Source: JACKFE01 sp050248735 (lineage in GTDB: Bacteria > Nitrospirota > Nitrospiria > Nitrospirales > UBA8639). Taken from it: DNA of 64,000 nucleotides. The notes beneath the pieces are model-generated. The model was not told where the DNA came from, searched no databases, and saw only the letters and a program-made list of their open reading frames with translations. This document shows, one piece after another, positions 16,092 to 26,300 of this stretch; the first letter of the stretch is position 1; each line of letters starts with the position of its first letter. The stretch lies in the NCBI GenBank assembly GCA_050248735.1, contig JBFWRU010000008.1, forward strand, positions 165,096 through 229,095. The letters are read 5' to 3'. The position numbers were made by a program, and so were the translations under genes.

Positions 16092-18365
16092 TTCGTGTTT
16101 CTGAAACCGTTGCTGAAAACGTGCATGGATGTCCTGCATACGGGAAGAGATGGCCTGTTCCAGGTCGGCAGCGCCTTGCTGCCAGTCCATGGCGACGAAC
16201 CCCAACCGTCGGGCCAAAAAGACCATTTCTTCCGACCCGGGCGGCGGGAGCACAAGATCCTGGGCATGGCCCCGCACGATGCGAAGCGCATCGATCAGCA
16301 GGCGAAGGAACAGATAATGTTCCGAAAGCGCATCCCGTTCCCGTTGCGAAATCAACGACACCTGGCTCAGTTCCTGAAGCGCCTGGAGGGTATTCGGCGT
16401 GTGCAGGGCAGGATGAGCATGGCCGTGCATGAGTTGCAGATACTGCACGGTATATTCAATATCGATTAAGCCTCCAGGGCTGTACTTCACATGCGTGGAG
16501 CCGGGAGGGACCAGTTCTTTCGCTTGTCGTTTACGGAGATGCAGGGCGGTCGAAAGATCCCAGGGGGCAGGGCTGTACACAAATGCATCCCGGTGACGTT
16601 CCACAGCTTTGCCGATTGTGGCATTGCCTCCAACATATCGCAGTTTGATCAAGGCTTGCCGTTCGAAGGGGGCTGCCCCACCCGTTGGATTGTAATATCG
16701 CCGGATTTCCTGAAGGGAGTTCGCTAATAGGCCCTTATCACCATGTGGGCGCAGCCGGGTGTCCACATGAAAAATCCCTTCTTGTTTTGCTTCAATCCAT
16801 TGAAGGAATTCCTGTGCCCAGCGTTCAAAATAATCCGTCGCGAGAGGTGGGGAAGTCCGGCGTGTAGAGGGCGCATCATAGACAAACAAAATTTCAATGT
16901 CGGAGGCATAGCCCAATTCCGTCCCGCCCAGTTTCCCCAGACCAAAAATGGCCATGGGCAGCTTGGAAGATTTTGATGCTTTGGGATCAATGACCCGTCG
17001 TGATTCCTGAAGGGCCTGAGTAAGGATGACATCCGCTAAATGGGTCAGGGCCTTAGAGAAATCCGGCAGCGGACTATTGTTGAGCAGGTGCCGCATGTCG
17101 ATACGAAAGAGTTCTTCGTCCTTGAACTGATTCAGGCGGGCTTTCCGGGTTTCGGGTGTTTTGGCGGTTTTGAGTAAGGCTTCCAGGCTGCGTTGCAATG
17201 CGGCCTTGGGCCGAATCAACGGGCCACGTTGAAAGCGGTTCATCATGGGCAGCAGATTATGGTGTTGTCGTCGCAACAAATCTTCCCACAGGTAATCGCT
17301 GCTGCCGAATAACTGTGCGAGTTGGCTAAGCGTGGAGGCCTTTTCAAGGGAGGAGAGAGCGGATTGGGTGTGCGGTTCTTCCAGGAGTTGGTCCAGGAAT
17401 TGGTCGAAATGTTCAAGGGCTTTGCCGGGATCGGGTGCCCATCGGAGGGAGTGGGTAAATTCCTTGATGAGCGCCGCCGCCGTGCGGAGTTCCTGCTGTT
17501 CAACTTTTCCTTGAATTTTTCTCCCCTGCCGCCCACGGACAAACAGACGATTGCGGACCCGATGCTTGTCCACTTCGATTTTGGCTTTCACGAGATAGAC
17601 GCCCCGCATGGCCAGGGCATTCGCAAAGGCATATAAAAAGGCCGGGGTATCGGTCGAACGGATATCCAATACGGTTTCCTGTTCGGCCAGGGTATTCGAA
17701 AAGGTAATCTGCACGGGTTGTACCACGCGGGTTTCGGGCACATGGAGTCGGCCCAGGGCTTCCACAAGAATTCGATTGATTTGGCGCCGAGCCTGTCTGA
17801 GATGATTTTTCTGGAGCAAGAGGAGCAAGGGGACCAGGGAATCCGAAAAACGCTGCTGTTCCGATGGTCCGAATTGAAACCCCTTCAAGGATTGCAGGGT
17901 AAAGACATCGACGGCAATGCTGCGGGTCAGCCCCGGTTCCGGCCGTCGTGGACTCATGCTGCGGAATCCTCCAGAGCGAGGCTTGGACGCGTGCCCTGTT
18001 TTCGATGAAGGGTGCTGAGAAGAAGTGAAGATCAACGCTTCCCGAATGTCCAAGCCAAATGACGACAAAACCCCGCAAAAGGTGGCAAATTCCGAGAAAT
18101 AGTCATAGGCCACAATCGTCACTTGGTAACGTTGGTCAGGGAGAGACTGAATATCCGTCGCACACGGCTGGGAAAGGGTCAGTTGGTGGGCCAAGGACAC
18201 GTGGTGAGCAATCGTGGGCCAGGAGAAACTGGAAAAGTAATCGGCGTCCATCCCTTGAATGAAATCTTCAATCAGTTTCCGGGGAAGGTCAGGGCAGAGA
18301 GCCTGGATGTGTTCCTCTCGGTCTTCTTCTACCATGAAGGTGAGTATACTGAAATTCAGAAACAT
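16077..18365 (-). CDS. GlnE-type adenylyltransferase half fused to GlnD-like tandem ACT domains
   Basis: 762 residues. Residues about 78-280 look like the C-terminal ACT pair of GlnD: YQVTIVAYDYFSEFATF (80-95), the linker helix RRQINRILVEALGRL, then TVLDIRSTDTPAFLY (231-245). A Ser/Arg-rich insert splits the first ACT. Residues about 330-760 form one GlnE nucleotidyltransferase plus helical domain: FGLGKLGGTELGYASDIEIL with metal residues D489/E491 and D535 (DTRLRP), then KYSPGGLIDIEYTVQYLQL, closest to the C-terminal (adenylylating) half of E. coli GlnE. The start is uncertain: 18365 or an internal ATG at 18335. The second half is the divergent gene. Confidence 0.85.
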   Translation of the reverse strand: MFLNFSILTFMVEEDREEHIQALCPDLPRKLIEDFIQGMDADYFSSFSWPTIAHHVSLAHQLTLSQPCATDIQSLPDQRYQVTIVAYDYFSEFATFCGVLSSFGLDIREALIFTSSQHPSSKTGHASKPRSGGFRSMSPRRPEPGLTRSIAVDVFTLQSLKGFQFGPSEQQRFSDSLVPLLLLLQKNHLRQARRQINRILVEALGRLHVPETRVVQPVQITFSNTLAEQETVLDIRSTDTPAFLYAFANALAMRGVYLVKAKIEVDKHRVRNRLFVRGRQGRKIQGKVEQQELRTAAALIKEFTHSLRWAPDPGKALEHFDQFLDQLLEEPHTQSALSSLEKASTLSQLAQLFGSSDYLWEDLLRRQHHNLLPMMNRFQRGPLIRPKAALQRSLEALLKTAKTPETRKARLNQFKDEELFRIDMRHLLNNSPLPDFSKALTHLADVILTQALQESRRVIDPKASKSSKLPMAIFGLGKLGGTELGYASDIEILFVYDAPSTRRTSPPLATDYFERWAQEFLQWIEAKQEGIFHVDTRLRPHGDKGLLANSLQEIRRYYNPTGGAAPFERQALIKLRYVGGNATIGKAVERHRDAFVYSPAPWDLSTALHLRKRQAKELVPPGSTHVKYSPGGLIDIEYTVQYLQLMHGHAHPALHTPNTLQALQELSQVSLISQRERDALSEHYLFLRLLIDALRIVRGHAQDLVLPPPGSEEMVFLARRLGFVAMDWQQGAADLEQAISSRMQDIHARFQQRFQKHERPDR

Positions 18366-18393
18366 TGTAAGGTCTTCATGGTCACCGTATAAT
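18365..18393 (+). promoter_or_regulatory. Sigma-70 promoter giving a near-leaderless mRNA for the second glnE half
   Basis: TTGTAA (18365-18370), 17 bp, then a perfect TATAAT (18388-18393). The expected start is about 18400, only some 4 nt before the ATG at 18404, and no Shine-Dalgarno sequence is present. The -35 overlaps the first codon of the divergent gene if that gene starts at 18365. Confidence 0.6.
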
Positions 18394-18403
18394 TTTCATT
18401 CGT

Positions 18404-20026
18404 ATGACTCGTAAACCCTCCACACCGAAGTTGTCATCCTGGCTGACATCCGGAGCGTATCCCGATGCGACGCCATTATTATTGGCCGCCGGCCTGGAAG
18501 AAGCCGGGGTCAAGCAGATCCTGCAGGCCTATCGGGTGGAAGATTGGAAACAGGCCGATCGTAATTTGCAGGAGATGGCCGGAGACCCCGCGGACCGAAA
18601 GGCCTTGGCGATGATTGTGAACGGACTCCTGGCCGGTGCCGCGACCTCTGCAGATCCGGATCAAGCCCTCAATGAATGGGAACGGTTTGTGAACTCCGGT
18701 ATCCATCGGTTGCAGATGTATCAATATTTGGCGGTGGTGCCCCATGTGGTGCGTGTGCTCAGCACGGTCTTTGGGAATAGTCCGGCCATGGCTCAGACGC
18801 TCCAACGGGACCCGTTGCTCGTGTATTGGATCGAAGACGATCGTGTGTTGATTCGCCGTCAAACCCGGCAGTCTCTTACCGAGCAATGCCAAAATTCTCT
18901 TGCGGCTCTGAAAACGCTGGAAGCGAAAAGTGAGGCCCTGCGTCGGTTTAAACGACGGGAAATGTTGCGGATTGGAATCCGGGATTTTCTGGGCGAAGCC
19001 CAAGTGGAAGAAACCTATACGATGTTATCGGAGTTGACGGCCGTGGTCATTCAGGCCGCCTATGAACTCGTTCAGCAGGATCTGACCCGGCGGCACGGAG
19101 AACTTCAGTCCCGAGCAACGACCGCAAAACCCCGGATGGGCTTCTGCGTCCTGGGAATGGGAAAGCTGGGCGGGTGGGAACTGAACTATAGTTCGGATAT
19201 CGATTTGGTTTATGTCTATCAGGCTCCATCAGGAATGACCCAGGCGAAACATGGGCAGACCAGTATCAGTCATGAAGAATATTTCGCCTTGCTGGGCCAG
19301 GAACTGACCACGCTGCTCAGCGCCGCGACCGCAGAAGGCGCCATGTTTCGCGTGGATCTCCGATTGCGCCCTGAAGGGAGTGTGGGAGCGCTGGCCTACT
19401 CGGTGGAAGATGCATTGCATTACTATCGGACCCGCGGTCGGACTTGGGAACGCTTGGCCTTTTTGAAGGCCTTGCCCCTTGCGGGGAATCGTGGTGTGGG
19501 ACAACTCTTGATGCGTCGCTTGCGTCCTTTCGTGCTCGGCACACCTGAGACGGCAGGGGATATTATTGGTTCAATTCGGGATCTCAGGGCTCAGATCCGT
19601 ACCAAAATCACCCGCCGGGGAGAGTGGGACCGGCATGTCAAGCTGGGTATGGGTGGCATCCGTGAAATCGAATTTATTGTCCAGGGTTTGCAATTGCGCT
19701 GGGGCCATGCGCATCCCAGGATCATGGATCGTCAGACGTTGAAAGCCCTGGCCAAGCTGGTGCGGATGGGCATTCTGGAGAAACACGATGCCAAGACGCT
19801 TCGAGAGTCGTATCGCTATCTGAGAAATCTGGAACATAAAATTCAAATGGTTCATGAACTACAAACCCATGTGCTGCCGACGCTTCCGGATGAACTGGTC
19901 AAGTGCGCCATCAGAATGGGCGCTCCGCAAGGCACCACCAGGGGACAAATTGCCGAAAATTTCTTGAGCGAATATCGGCAGCATACCATGCGGGTCCATA
20001 CCCTCTATCAACGAATGATTGGATAG
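18404..20026 (+). CDS. GlnE N-terminal-half-like adenylyl-transferase/removase protein
   Basis: 540 residues, about half of a usual 900-1000-residue GlnE. A helical N-terminal region (RVLSTVFGNSPAMAQTLQRD is typical of GlnE) leads to the nucleotidyltransferase FCVLGMGKLGGWELNYSSDI with metal residues D265 and D267 and a third Asp in VDLRLRPEG. Then comes KLGMGGIREIEFIVQGLQLR and RYLRNLEHKIQMVHELQ, closest to the N-terminal deadenylylating half of E. coli GlnE. It is divergent from the ACT-carrying half, so the two proteins together may replace one bifunctional GlnE. All metal residues look intact. Confidence 0.88.
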   Translation: MTRKPSTPKLSSWLTSGAYPDATPLLLAAGLEEAGVKQILQAYRVEDWKQADRNLQEMAGDPADRKALAMIVNGLLAGAATSADPDQALNEWERFVNSGIHRLQMYQYLAVVPHVVRVLSTVFGNSPAMAQTLQRDPLLVYWIEDDRVLIRRQTRQSLTEQCQNSLAALKTLEAKSEALRRFKRREMLRIGIRDFLGEAQVEETYTMLSELTAVVIQAAYELVQQDLTRRHGELQSRATTAKPRMGFCVLGMGKLGGWELNYSSDIDLVYVYQAPSGMTQAKHGQTSISHEEYFALLGQELTTLLSAATAEGAMFRVDLRLRPEGSVGALAYSVEDALHYYRTRGRTWERLAFLKALPLAGNRGVGQLLMRRLRPFVLGTPETAGDIIGSIRDLRAQIRTKITRRGEWDRHVKLGMGGIREIEFIVQGLQLRWGHAHPRIMDRQTLKALAKLVRMGILEKHDAKTLRESYRYLRNLEHKIQMVHELQTHVLPTLPDELVKCAIRMGAPQGTTRGQIAENFLSEYRQHTMRVHTLYQRMIG

Positions 20027-20301
20027 CCGGTCAGGAGTGTTCTTTCAAAGACAAATCTCGCGAAGTCCTCAGGGAGTTCAAAGTTGCGCAAATCGTTTGC
20101 TGTCGGCCTCTGATGCTCATGGAAGAATTCAGGATTTTTTCTTGAAAGAACCAGTGAATGGTGATCATGGGATAACGAGTGACGGAGTATGGCAACGGGA
20201 ACTTTTTTCGGGAAAACCTTGAATCCGGTTCCCGGATGATTATCTGGAATGAGACGAACACGAAAGACCATGTTGTTTATCCCTGAGAGGAGGATTGCTC
20301 G

Positions 20302-22902
20302 ATGGATATGAACCGAATGACGATTAAAGTCCAAGAAGCGCTGCAGACGGCGTCAGGGATGGCCATGCGCCGCAATCACCAGGGGGTGGAGGTGGAGCAT
20401 TTGCTCCTTGCTCTCCTGGAACAGGAAGGCGGATTGGCGCAAGCGATCATTGAGCAGTCCGGCTGTTCCGTGTCCGCGGTACGGAATGCCGCCGAGCAGG
20501 CGTTGCAAAAACTGCCGCAAGTGCAGGTCAGCGGTGCCGGACCTGGGCAGGTGCATATTGCTCCGCGTGTCGGAAAGCTCTTGTCACAGGCGGAAACGGA
20601 AATGAAAGGGCTCAAGGATGAATACCTCAGCGTGGAGCATCTCCTCCTGGCCATGGTAGAGGAAGGCGGGGTTTTCAAGAGCCTGGGTGTGAAACGCGAG
20701 AAATTACTGGAAGGGTTACAACAGGTTCGCGGGAATCAGCGGGTCACCAGTCAGGATCCGGAAGGCACCTACCAAGCATTGGAAAAATATGGGCGGGACC
20801 TGACTCGCCTGGCCGGGCAAGGGAAACTTGACCCCGTGGTGGGGCGTGATGAAGAAATCCGCCGTGTCATTCAGATCCTGTCAAGGCGGACCAAAAACAA
20901 TCCGGTACTGATCGGAGAGCCCGGTGTAGGAAAAACGGCCATCGTCGAGGGACTCGCTCAGCGCATCATTAAAGGAGACGTGCCGGAAGGGCTCAAGAAG
21001 AAACGGGTGGTGGTGTTGGACATGGGGGCGTTGGTGGCCGGCGCCAAATTCCGTGGCGAATTCGAAGAACGATTGAAAGCCGTCTTGAAAGAAATTCAAT
21101 CCTCGCAAGGACAGATTCTGCTGTTTATCGACGAATTGCACACCGTAGTGGGGGCGGGGGCAGCGGAAGGGGCTATGGACGCGGCCAACTTATTGAAGCC
21201 CATGTTGGCCAGGGGTGAGATGCATTTAATCGGGGCCACGACACTGGATGAATACCGCAAACATATTGAAAAGGACGCGGCATTGGAGCGGCGGTTTCAA
21301 CCGGTCGTGGTCGATCAACCATCGGTGGAAGACACCATCTCCATCTTGCGTGGCCTGCGGGAGCGGTACGAAGTGCATCATGGGGTCAAAATCAAAGATG
21401 CGGCGCTGGTGGCGGCCTCCCGCCTGTCGAACCGCTACATCGGCGACCGGTTCCTGCCGGATAAGGCGATTGACCTGATCGATGAAGCAGCCGCCCGTTT
21501 GCGGACGGAAATCGACAGCATGCCGGCCGAAATGGATGAGATTTCGCGAAAAGTCATGCAATTGGAAATTGAGCGGGAAGCCTTGAAAAAAGAAACCGAT
21601 CCCGCCAGCCAAACCCGGCTTGCCAATTTAGAGCAGGAATTAAAGGCCAAACAGGAAGCCTTAAAGGAATTGCAAGTCCAATGGGAAGCGGAAAAGTCCT
21701 CGGTGGGGAAACTCCAGGAAATTCGGCAGGAGATTGAAGGCGTCAAGCAGCAGATCGAGCAGGCCGAACGCCAGTATGATCTGAATCGTGTGGCGGAGCT
21801 GCGATATGGGACATTGCCGAAACTGGAACGATCCATGAAGGAAGAAGAAGAGCGGCTGGCCAGCCAGCAGGGGACAAGTCGGTTGCTCAAAGAAGAAGTG
21901 GATGAAGATGACATTGCCGAAGTCGTCAGCCGGTGGACGGGGATTCCGGTGAGCCGGTTGCTCCAAGGTGAAGTGGAAAAACTCCTGCACCTGGATGAAT
22001 GGCTGCACAAACGGGTGATCGGCCAGGATGAAGCCGTGCAAGCCGTAGCCGAGGCCGTGTTGAGGGCCCGTTCGGGCATTAAAGATCCCAATCGTCCCAT
22101 CGGCTCGTTTCTCTTCCTGGGGCCGACCGGGGTGGGCAAAACCGAACTGGCGCGAGCCCTGGCGCATACGCTCTTTGATAACGAGGCCAACATGGTCCGC
22201 ATCGACATGTCGGAATACATGGAAAAACACACCGTGGCCCGATTGATCGGGGCTCCTCCCGGATATGTGGGGTATGAAGAAGGCGGCCAACTCACCGAAG
22301 CGGTAAGACGACGGCCCTTCTCCGTGATTCTCTTCGACGAAATCGAAAAGGCCCATCACGATGTGTTTAACGTCCTGCTGCAGGTGTTGGATGACGGACG
22401 ATTGACCGACTCCCAAGGCCGCACGGTGGATTTCAAAAACACGGTGCTTATCATGACGTCCAACCTGGGCAGTCAGGACATACTGGAAGCCCAACAACGG
22501 AACATGGATTACGAAGGGATTCGGGCGTTGGTGCTCAAAGAAATCCAACAACACTTCCGTCCGGAATTTCTTAACCGCGTGGATGAAGTGGTGGTCTTCC
22601 ATCCGCTCAAGCGGGAGGAACTGGCGCAAATCGTGGAAATTCAACTGGAACGTCTGCGGACCCGACTGGCGGAACGGCGGATGACCTTGGAGCTGTCTCC
22701 GGCAGCGGTGGCCGACCTAGCCGGGCGAGGATACGATCATGTGTATGGGGCCCGCCCCTTGAAGCGCCTGCTTCAGCAGGAAATCGAAACGCCGCTCTCG
22801 AGATTGATCATTCAGGGAAAAGCCGTGGACGGCCAACGAATCGTGGGTGACTTGGTTGACGGCAAATTCGTCCTGACCGCCCAGGAAAACACAGAATCCT
22901 AA
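20302..22902 (+). CDS. clpB: ATP-dependent disaggregase ClpB
   Basis: 866 residues. Order: Clp-N repeats (1-150), AAA1 with Walker A GEPGVGKTAIVEG and Walker B LLFIDELHT, a middle coiled coil (about 400-530, rich in Glu/Lys/Gln), the conserved VVSRWTGIPVSRLLQGE, then AAA2 with GPTGVGKTELARA, VILFDEIEKAH and the C-terminal D2 small domain. The middle domain and the absence of a zinc finger or ClpP loop make it ClpB, not ClpA/C. It resolves aggregates with DnaK. The ribosome-binding site is GAGAGGAGG. No CIRCE or sigma-32-like element is obvious upstream. Confidence 0.97.
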   Translation: MDMNRMTIKVQEALQTASGMAMRRNHQGVEVEHLLLALLEQEGGLAQAIIEQSGCSVSAVRNAAEQALQKLPQVQVSGAGPGQVHIAPRVGKLLSQAETEMKGLKDEYLSVEHLLLAMVEEGGVFKSLGVKREKLLEGLQQVRGNQRVTSQDPEGTYQALEKYGRDLTRLAGQGKLDPVVGRDEEIRRVIQILSRRTKNNPVLIGEPGVGKTAIVEGLAQRIIKGDVPEGLKKKRVVVLDMGALVAGAKFRGEFEERLKAVLKEIQSSQGQILLFIDELHTVVGAGAAEGAMDAANLLKPMLARGEMHLIGATTLDEYRKHIEKDAALERRFQPVVVDQPSVEDTISILRGLRERYEVHHGVKIKDAALVAASRLSNRYIGDRFLPDKAIDLIDEAAARLRTEIDSMPAEMDEISRKVMQLEIEREALKKETDPASQTRLANLEQELKAKQEALKELQVQWEAEKSSVGKLQEIRQEIEGVKQQIEQAERQYDLNRVAELRYGTLPKLERSMKEEEERLASQQGTSRLLKEEVDEDDIAEVVSRWTGIPVSRLLQGEVEKLLHLDEWLHKRVIGQDEAVQAVAEAVLRARSGIKDPNRPIGSFLFLGPTGVGKTELARALAHTLFDNEANMVRIDMSEYMEKHTVARLIGAPPGYVGYEEGGQLTEAVRRRPFSVILFDEIEKAHHDVFNVLLQVLDDGRLTDSQGRTVDFKNTVLIMTSNLGSQDILEAQQRNMDYEGIRALVLKEIQQHFRPEFLNRVDEVVVFHPLKREELAQIVEIQLERLRTRLAERRMTLELSPAAVADLAGRGYDHVYGARPLKRLLQQEIETPLSRLIIQGKAVDGQRIVGDLVDGKFVLTAQENTES

Positions 22903-22914
22903 AACCCCTTTCAC

Positions 22915-22965
22915 TTTCACCCTCTTCCCCCTCTCTCTACTAGCGAGAGGGGGAAGAGGGTGAAA
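22915..22965. repeat. Perfect 21-bp inverted repeat after clpB
   Basis: Arms 22915-22935 and 22945-22965 are exact inverted repeats (TTTCACCCTCTTCCCCCTCTC and its complement) around a 9-nt loop. The hairpin is very stable but neither side has a good T-run. It may end clpB transcription, or be a palindromic repeat element at the border of the accessory island. Confidence 0.75.
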
Positions 22966-23342
22966 ACTAACCTCATCAGTAAGATCCCCAAAACCCTCTC
23001 AACATCAGATGGGAGAAAAGCAATCTTTCGCTCCCCAATGTCATCCTGAGGCGCAGGCGAAGGATCTGTGCCTAGGTAAGGGACTCAATATTTCGCAAAA
23101 CCTATCGGCCTAATTTTCCCATCCATCATGTTCGATAATTTTTAATCGGACATTCATTTGGACTTTGCAAGACCTTCTCCCCAAGAACCCGTAGAGAAAA
23201 GTGAACCATTTTGAACAATCAGAAAGGTGGAAAGGGGTCTTAAGTGTTTATCTGAAGGCAAGTCCTGGTCCAGAGATTTAATCCTCGTCAAATGTGGGCT
23301 GAAGATATACTTTCGGGGAGTGATTGCACAAATTAGCTAACA
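22966..23342. other. AT-richer intergenic region at the island border
   Basis: About 380 bp with no gene. It holds one copy of a short dispersed repeat (23039-23066) and a change to more AT-rich sequence that continues through the SIR2 gene. Confidence 0.5.
23039..23066 (+). repeat. Dispersed repeat, copy 1
   Basis: The sequence TGTCATCCTGAGGCGCAGGC followed by GAAGGATC is the inverted counterpart of copies at 26944 and 27036. The TGTCATCCTGAG...GAAGGATC pattern is a short intergenic repeat I recognise from many bacterial genomes. Confidence 0.65.
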
Positions 23343-26300
23343 TCAACCTTCTAGCCTTACATTAAAAGCGCGGAGGCCACCCAGAGAAAATCCAAGATGA
23401 AATCTTACTCGTCTCTCGCCTGCGAGGTTACCCCAATAATTTTCTAGTACATCATTCTGGTGAAAGAAAACCCAGTCCCCGCTATTGTCGAGCCTGATGA
23501 ACCCGTGGGTTGATTCAACACGCGTCACAGTTCCAAAAAAATCTAACGAGTGTCCTGCGTTCTTCATGATATCTCGTATTTCTATTCGCCCGCTATGGGG
23601 CATTGGAGCTTCACGAAGATGACGGAATACTTCCTTTGACTCGGCCTTTGATTCATTAGTGCCTAATTCCCATGCGTAACGGGCAAACCAAAACTGGGAC
23701 TCATAGTTGGTGTCCCAGCGAGTAAATGCACGCCGATAGTGATTGACCAGCTCAGAAACGTCGGGTTTAGATGTATACTGCCTTTCGATCTCAGCAAACA
23801 AATGGTTTAACCGTTTATCCCCCCGATTGCTTCGAAGAGCTTCGGATACCACTATTTTGGCTTTTTCGATCTGTTGGCGATTAATGAGGATTGTGGCAAG
23901 TCGACTAGCTATGAAAGGGTCTCGTGGATTGGCCTGCCTGGCTTTCTCCAACGCGTTATACGTCCGGTGGTCGTCCCCGAGAACTCGACCTAAATTCGCT
24001 TCCAATCCTCCAATGTGCGGATCGCCTGGGTATCTTTGGCGGGCCCCTTGAATTTCTTTTTCTGCTTCGCGGACTGCTTCATCAATGTCCCTTTCCGTCG
24101 AGGTTGCTTCTCTAAGGATATCTGCGACCGAGTCAATAGAAATTTTTGCGCGTGTACTAATTGCAAATTTAGCCGATGGCCCTTCTAAACTTATGCGTTG
24201 AAGGAGTGCTTTGGCTTCATTTCTGTACCGTTTTCTCTCGAGTAACTCAGTAGAATTGTCTGCACGATTTCGCATTACTTCTGCAAGGGTGTGAATGACG
24301 GTTTCGTCTCTGGGATCTAAGTGCCTTGCCTTTTGTAATAGAGATGTGGCCGTTTGAAGATTTCCATTCGGCCGAATGCGTTCATAGTTTGCTCGCTGAT
24401 GAAGCAAATATACGTCGTTTTCTCCCATGACTTCCACAGCAGTTTTATATAACTCTACCGCATCCTCGTTTGATGGGAAGAGATCATCCACTTGCCGAGC
24501 ACGTAGCAATCCCCTAAGAGCGAGTGAGTCCGTGGAGTACATGGGGTTTAGCGCGCCCAATATACGAACAATTTCGTGGTAGCGATCAGACGGTTCTATT
24601 AGTACGCGCCGAAAAACAATCTCTGCAATTTCTGCATGTCGCGCACGATATGCCATATCTCCCCAGGGCAGCAGGACGGAATGAACAACGTGCTCAAGTG
24701 GCTTGAAGAGTCTTTGCTTGAAATCTTCAAATGGAATATCGTGGACTCGAGAAATAACACCTGCCCGCACAGGGACTTTCAAGCGATTGAGAACGCAGAC
24801 AGTCAGATAGAGTCGTTGTGCCTCCGGTGGCAATATTCGACGATATTCATCGAGTAGGATATCTTCGAACGGCTTCCCTTGCGTCGCAACATGTAGTGCA
24901 ACTAATAACTGCCGTCCAGCTTGCTTTACAAATTCTTCTATGCGTTCATCTCGACTAAGTCGTTCCAGTCTGACGCCGAGAGCGTGATGTTTTTCTAGTA
25001 AATTTACTAAAGCACCAATTTCGCTCTCATCCAGGGAATGAAGGATATGCTCTCCTGATAGGTGATTTTCAAGCTCCTGACAGCGAACGTTCCATTCATT
25101 TACGCGTTCCGCAGTAATAAATGTTACTCGGATTTTTCTTTTGCGAAGCTCAGTGAGTAGTCGAGCTAACCCGACAAGATTGGTTGCTGGATTCTCAATG
25201 AAAACAAAAATCCTTTGTCCTGTTGAAGTAGCAACCTCTTCAACCACTCCCGCTTCTGGTAAACGCTCAGAGCGTATGTATAATACTAACGCGCCTCCAT
25301 GAATTGCGGCATCCCATGCTGTACGACGTAAGGTGACTGACTTGCCCGCACCTGCCTCAGCCTTTACTAAGTATAGTTCAACGATGGTGGGGCGGTCTTC
25401 CTCAGAGCGGAGAACCACGTCATCAATTAGTTTTGAACTTAGACGCCGACGGACATCAAGCTCAGCTTGGATCGGATACCATCCTAGGCTAAAGCCGGAG
25501 TAGAATTGCTTTGGACTGCCATGTTCAATGACCATTCCAGCATGAACATATTCCCAGTCATATTCAAGAGACTCAATAAGTGTGCGACTTGGCGGGGTTT
25601 GGGTAGTGAAATGTTTACGAATCGGGTGGTCTACTTCAAGCCTTTTTAATAATGGTCTCAATTGTGGAGGAATAGCTCCGTCGAGTTTTTGAAGAAATTC
25701 GTCATATGCAATCCCAATAACAGTTATGTTTTTCTTAGCCCAGAAGTCCCGTTCACGATCATCAACCCCAGGGCGAACCATGTAAAATCGAGGATGGCTG
25801 CCCAGCTGACCAACAAGGTCGACTAGGATTTTCCTTAAATCAACGTCTTGTAAAGAATGCCCGATAAATACTAGCGTGTTCTCTGAAGCCCATTCCTCAA
25901 GCATCTGAAACACGCGCTTGCGGTTCTTACGATGAGTCACATACTGATCTACTGTAAGAATGAGAGGAAGGCTTTCATCATGTGTTCGAGTTACACAGCC
26001 GTGCAACTTAAGCAGGCCGACACATGATGGATCTCGCAACTTCGCATCCACTTTATCTTCATCAGAGAGGAATGGTACAACTTGCTGTATCTTGTTAGGA
26101 GCTTTTTCGTAGCTACATTCAACAATGCGATCGTAGTTTGTTGTTGCGATACCCCGCCATCTGAAACTTGGTAGAAGGAAGTGATGTTTTGCAGGCTGAG
26201 GGTCGGAGAATTGGTCAGCTATTAAATCTTGAACTGTTGAGAGACAGGAGGTTGAGATTGCTAATTCCGAAATCCAGGCAAGATTATCGTTGATTGGCGA

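Noticed and set aside
21435..22644. Long minus-strand frames (286 and 327 codons) inside clpB
   Set aside because: Antisense shadows of codon bias in a strongly conserved gene; no start signals.
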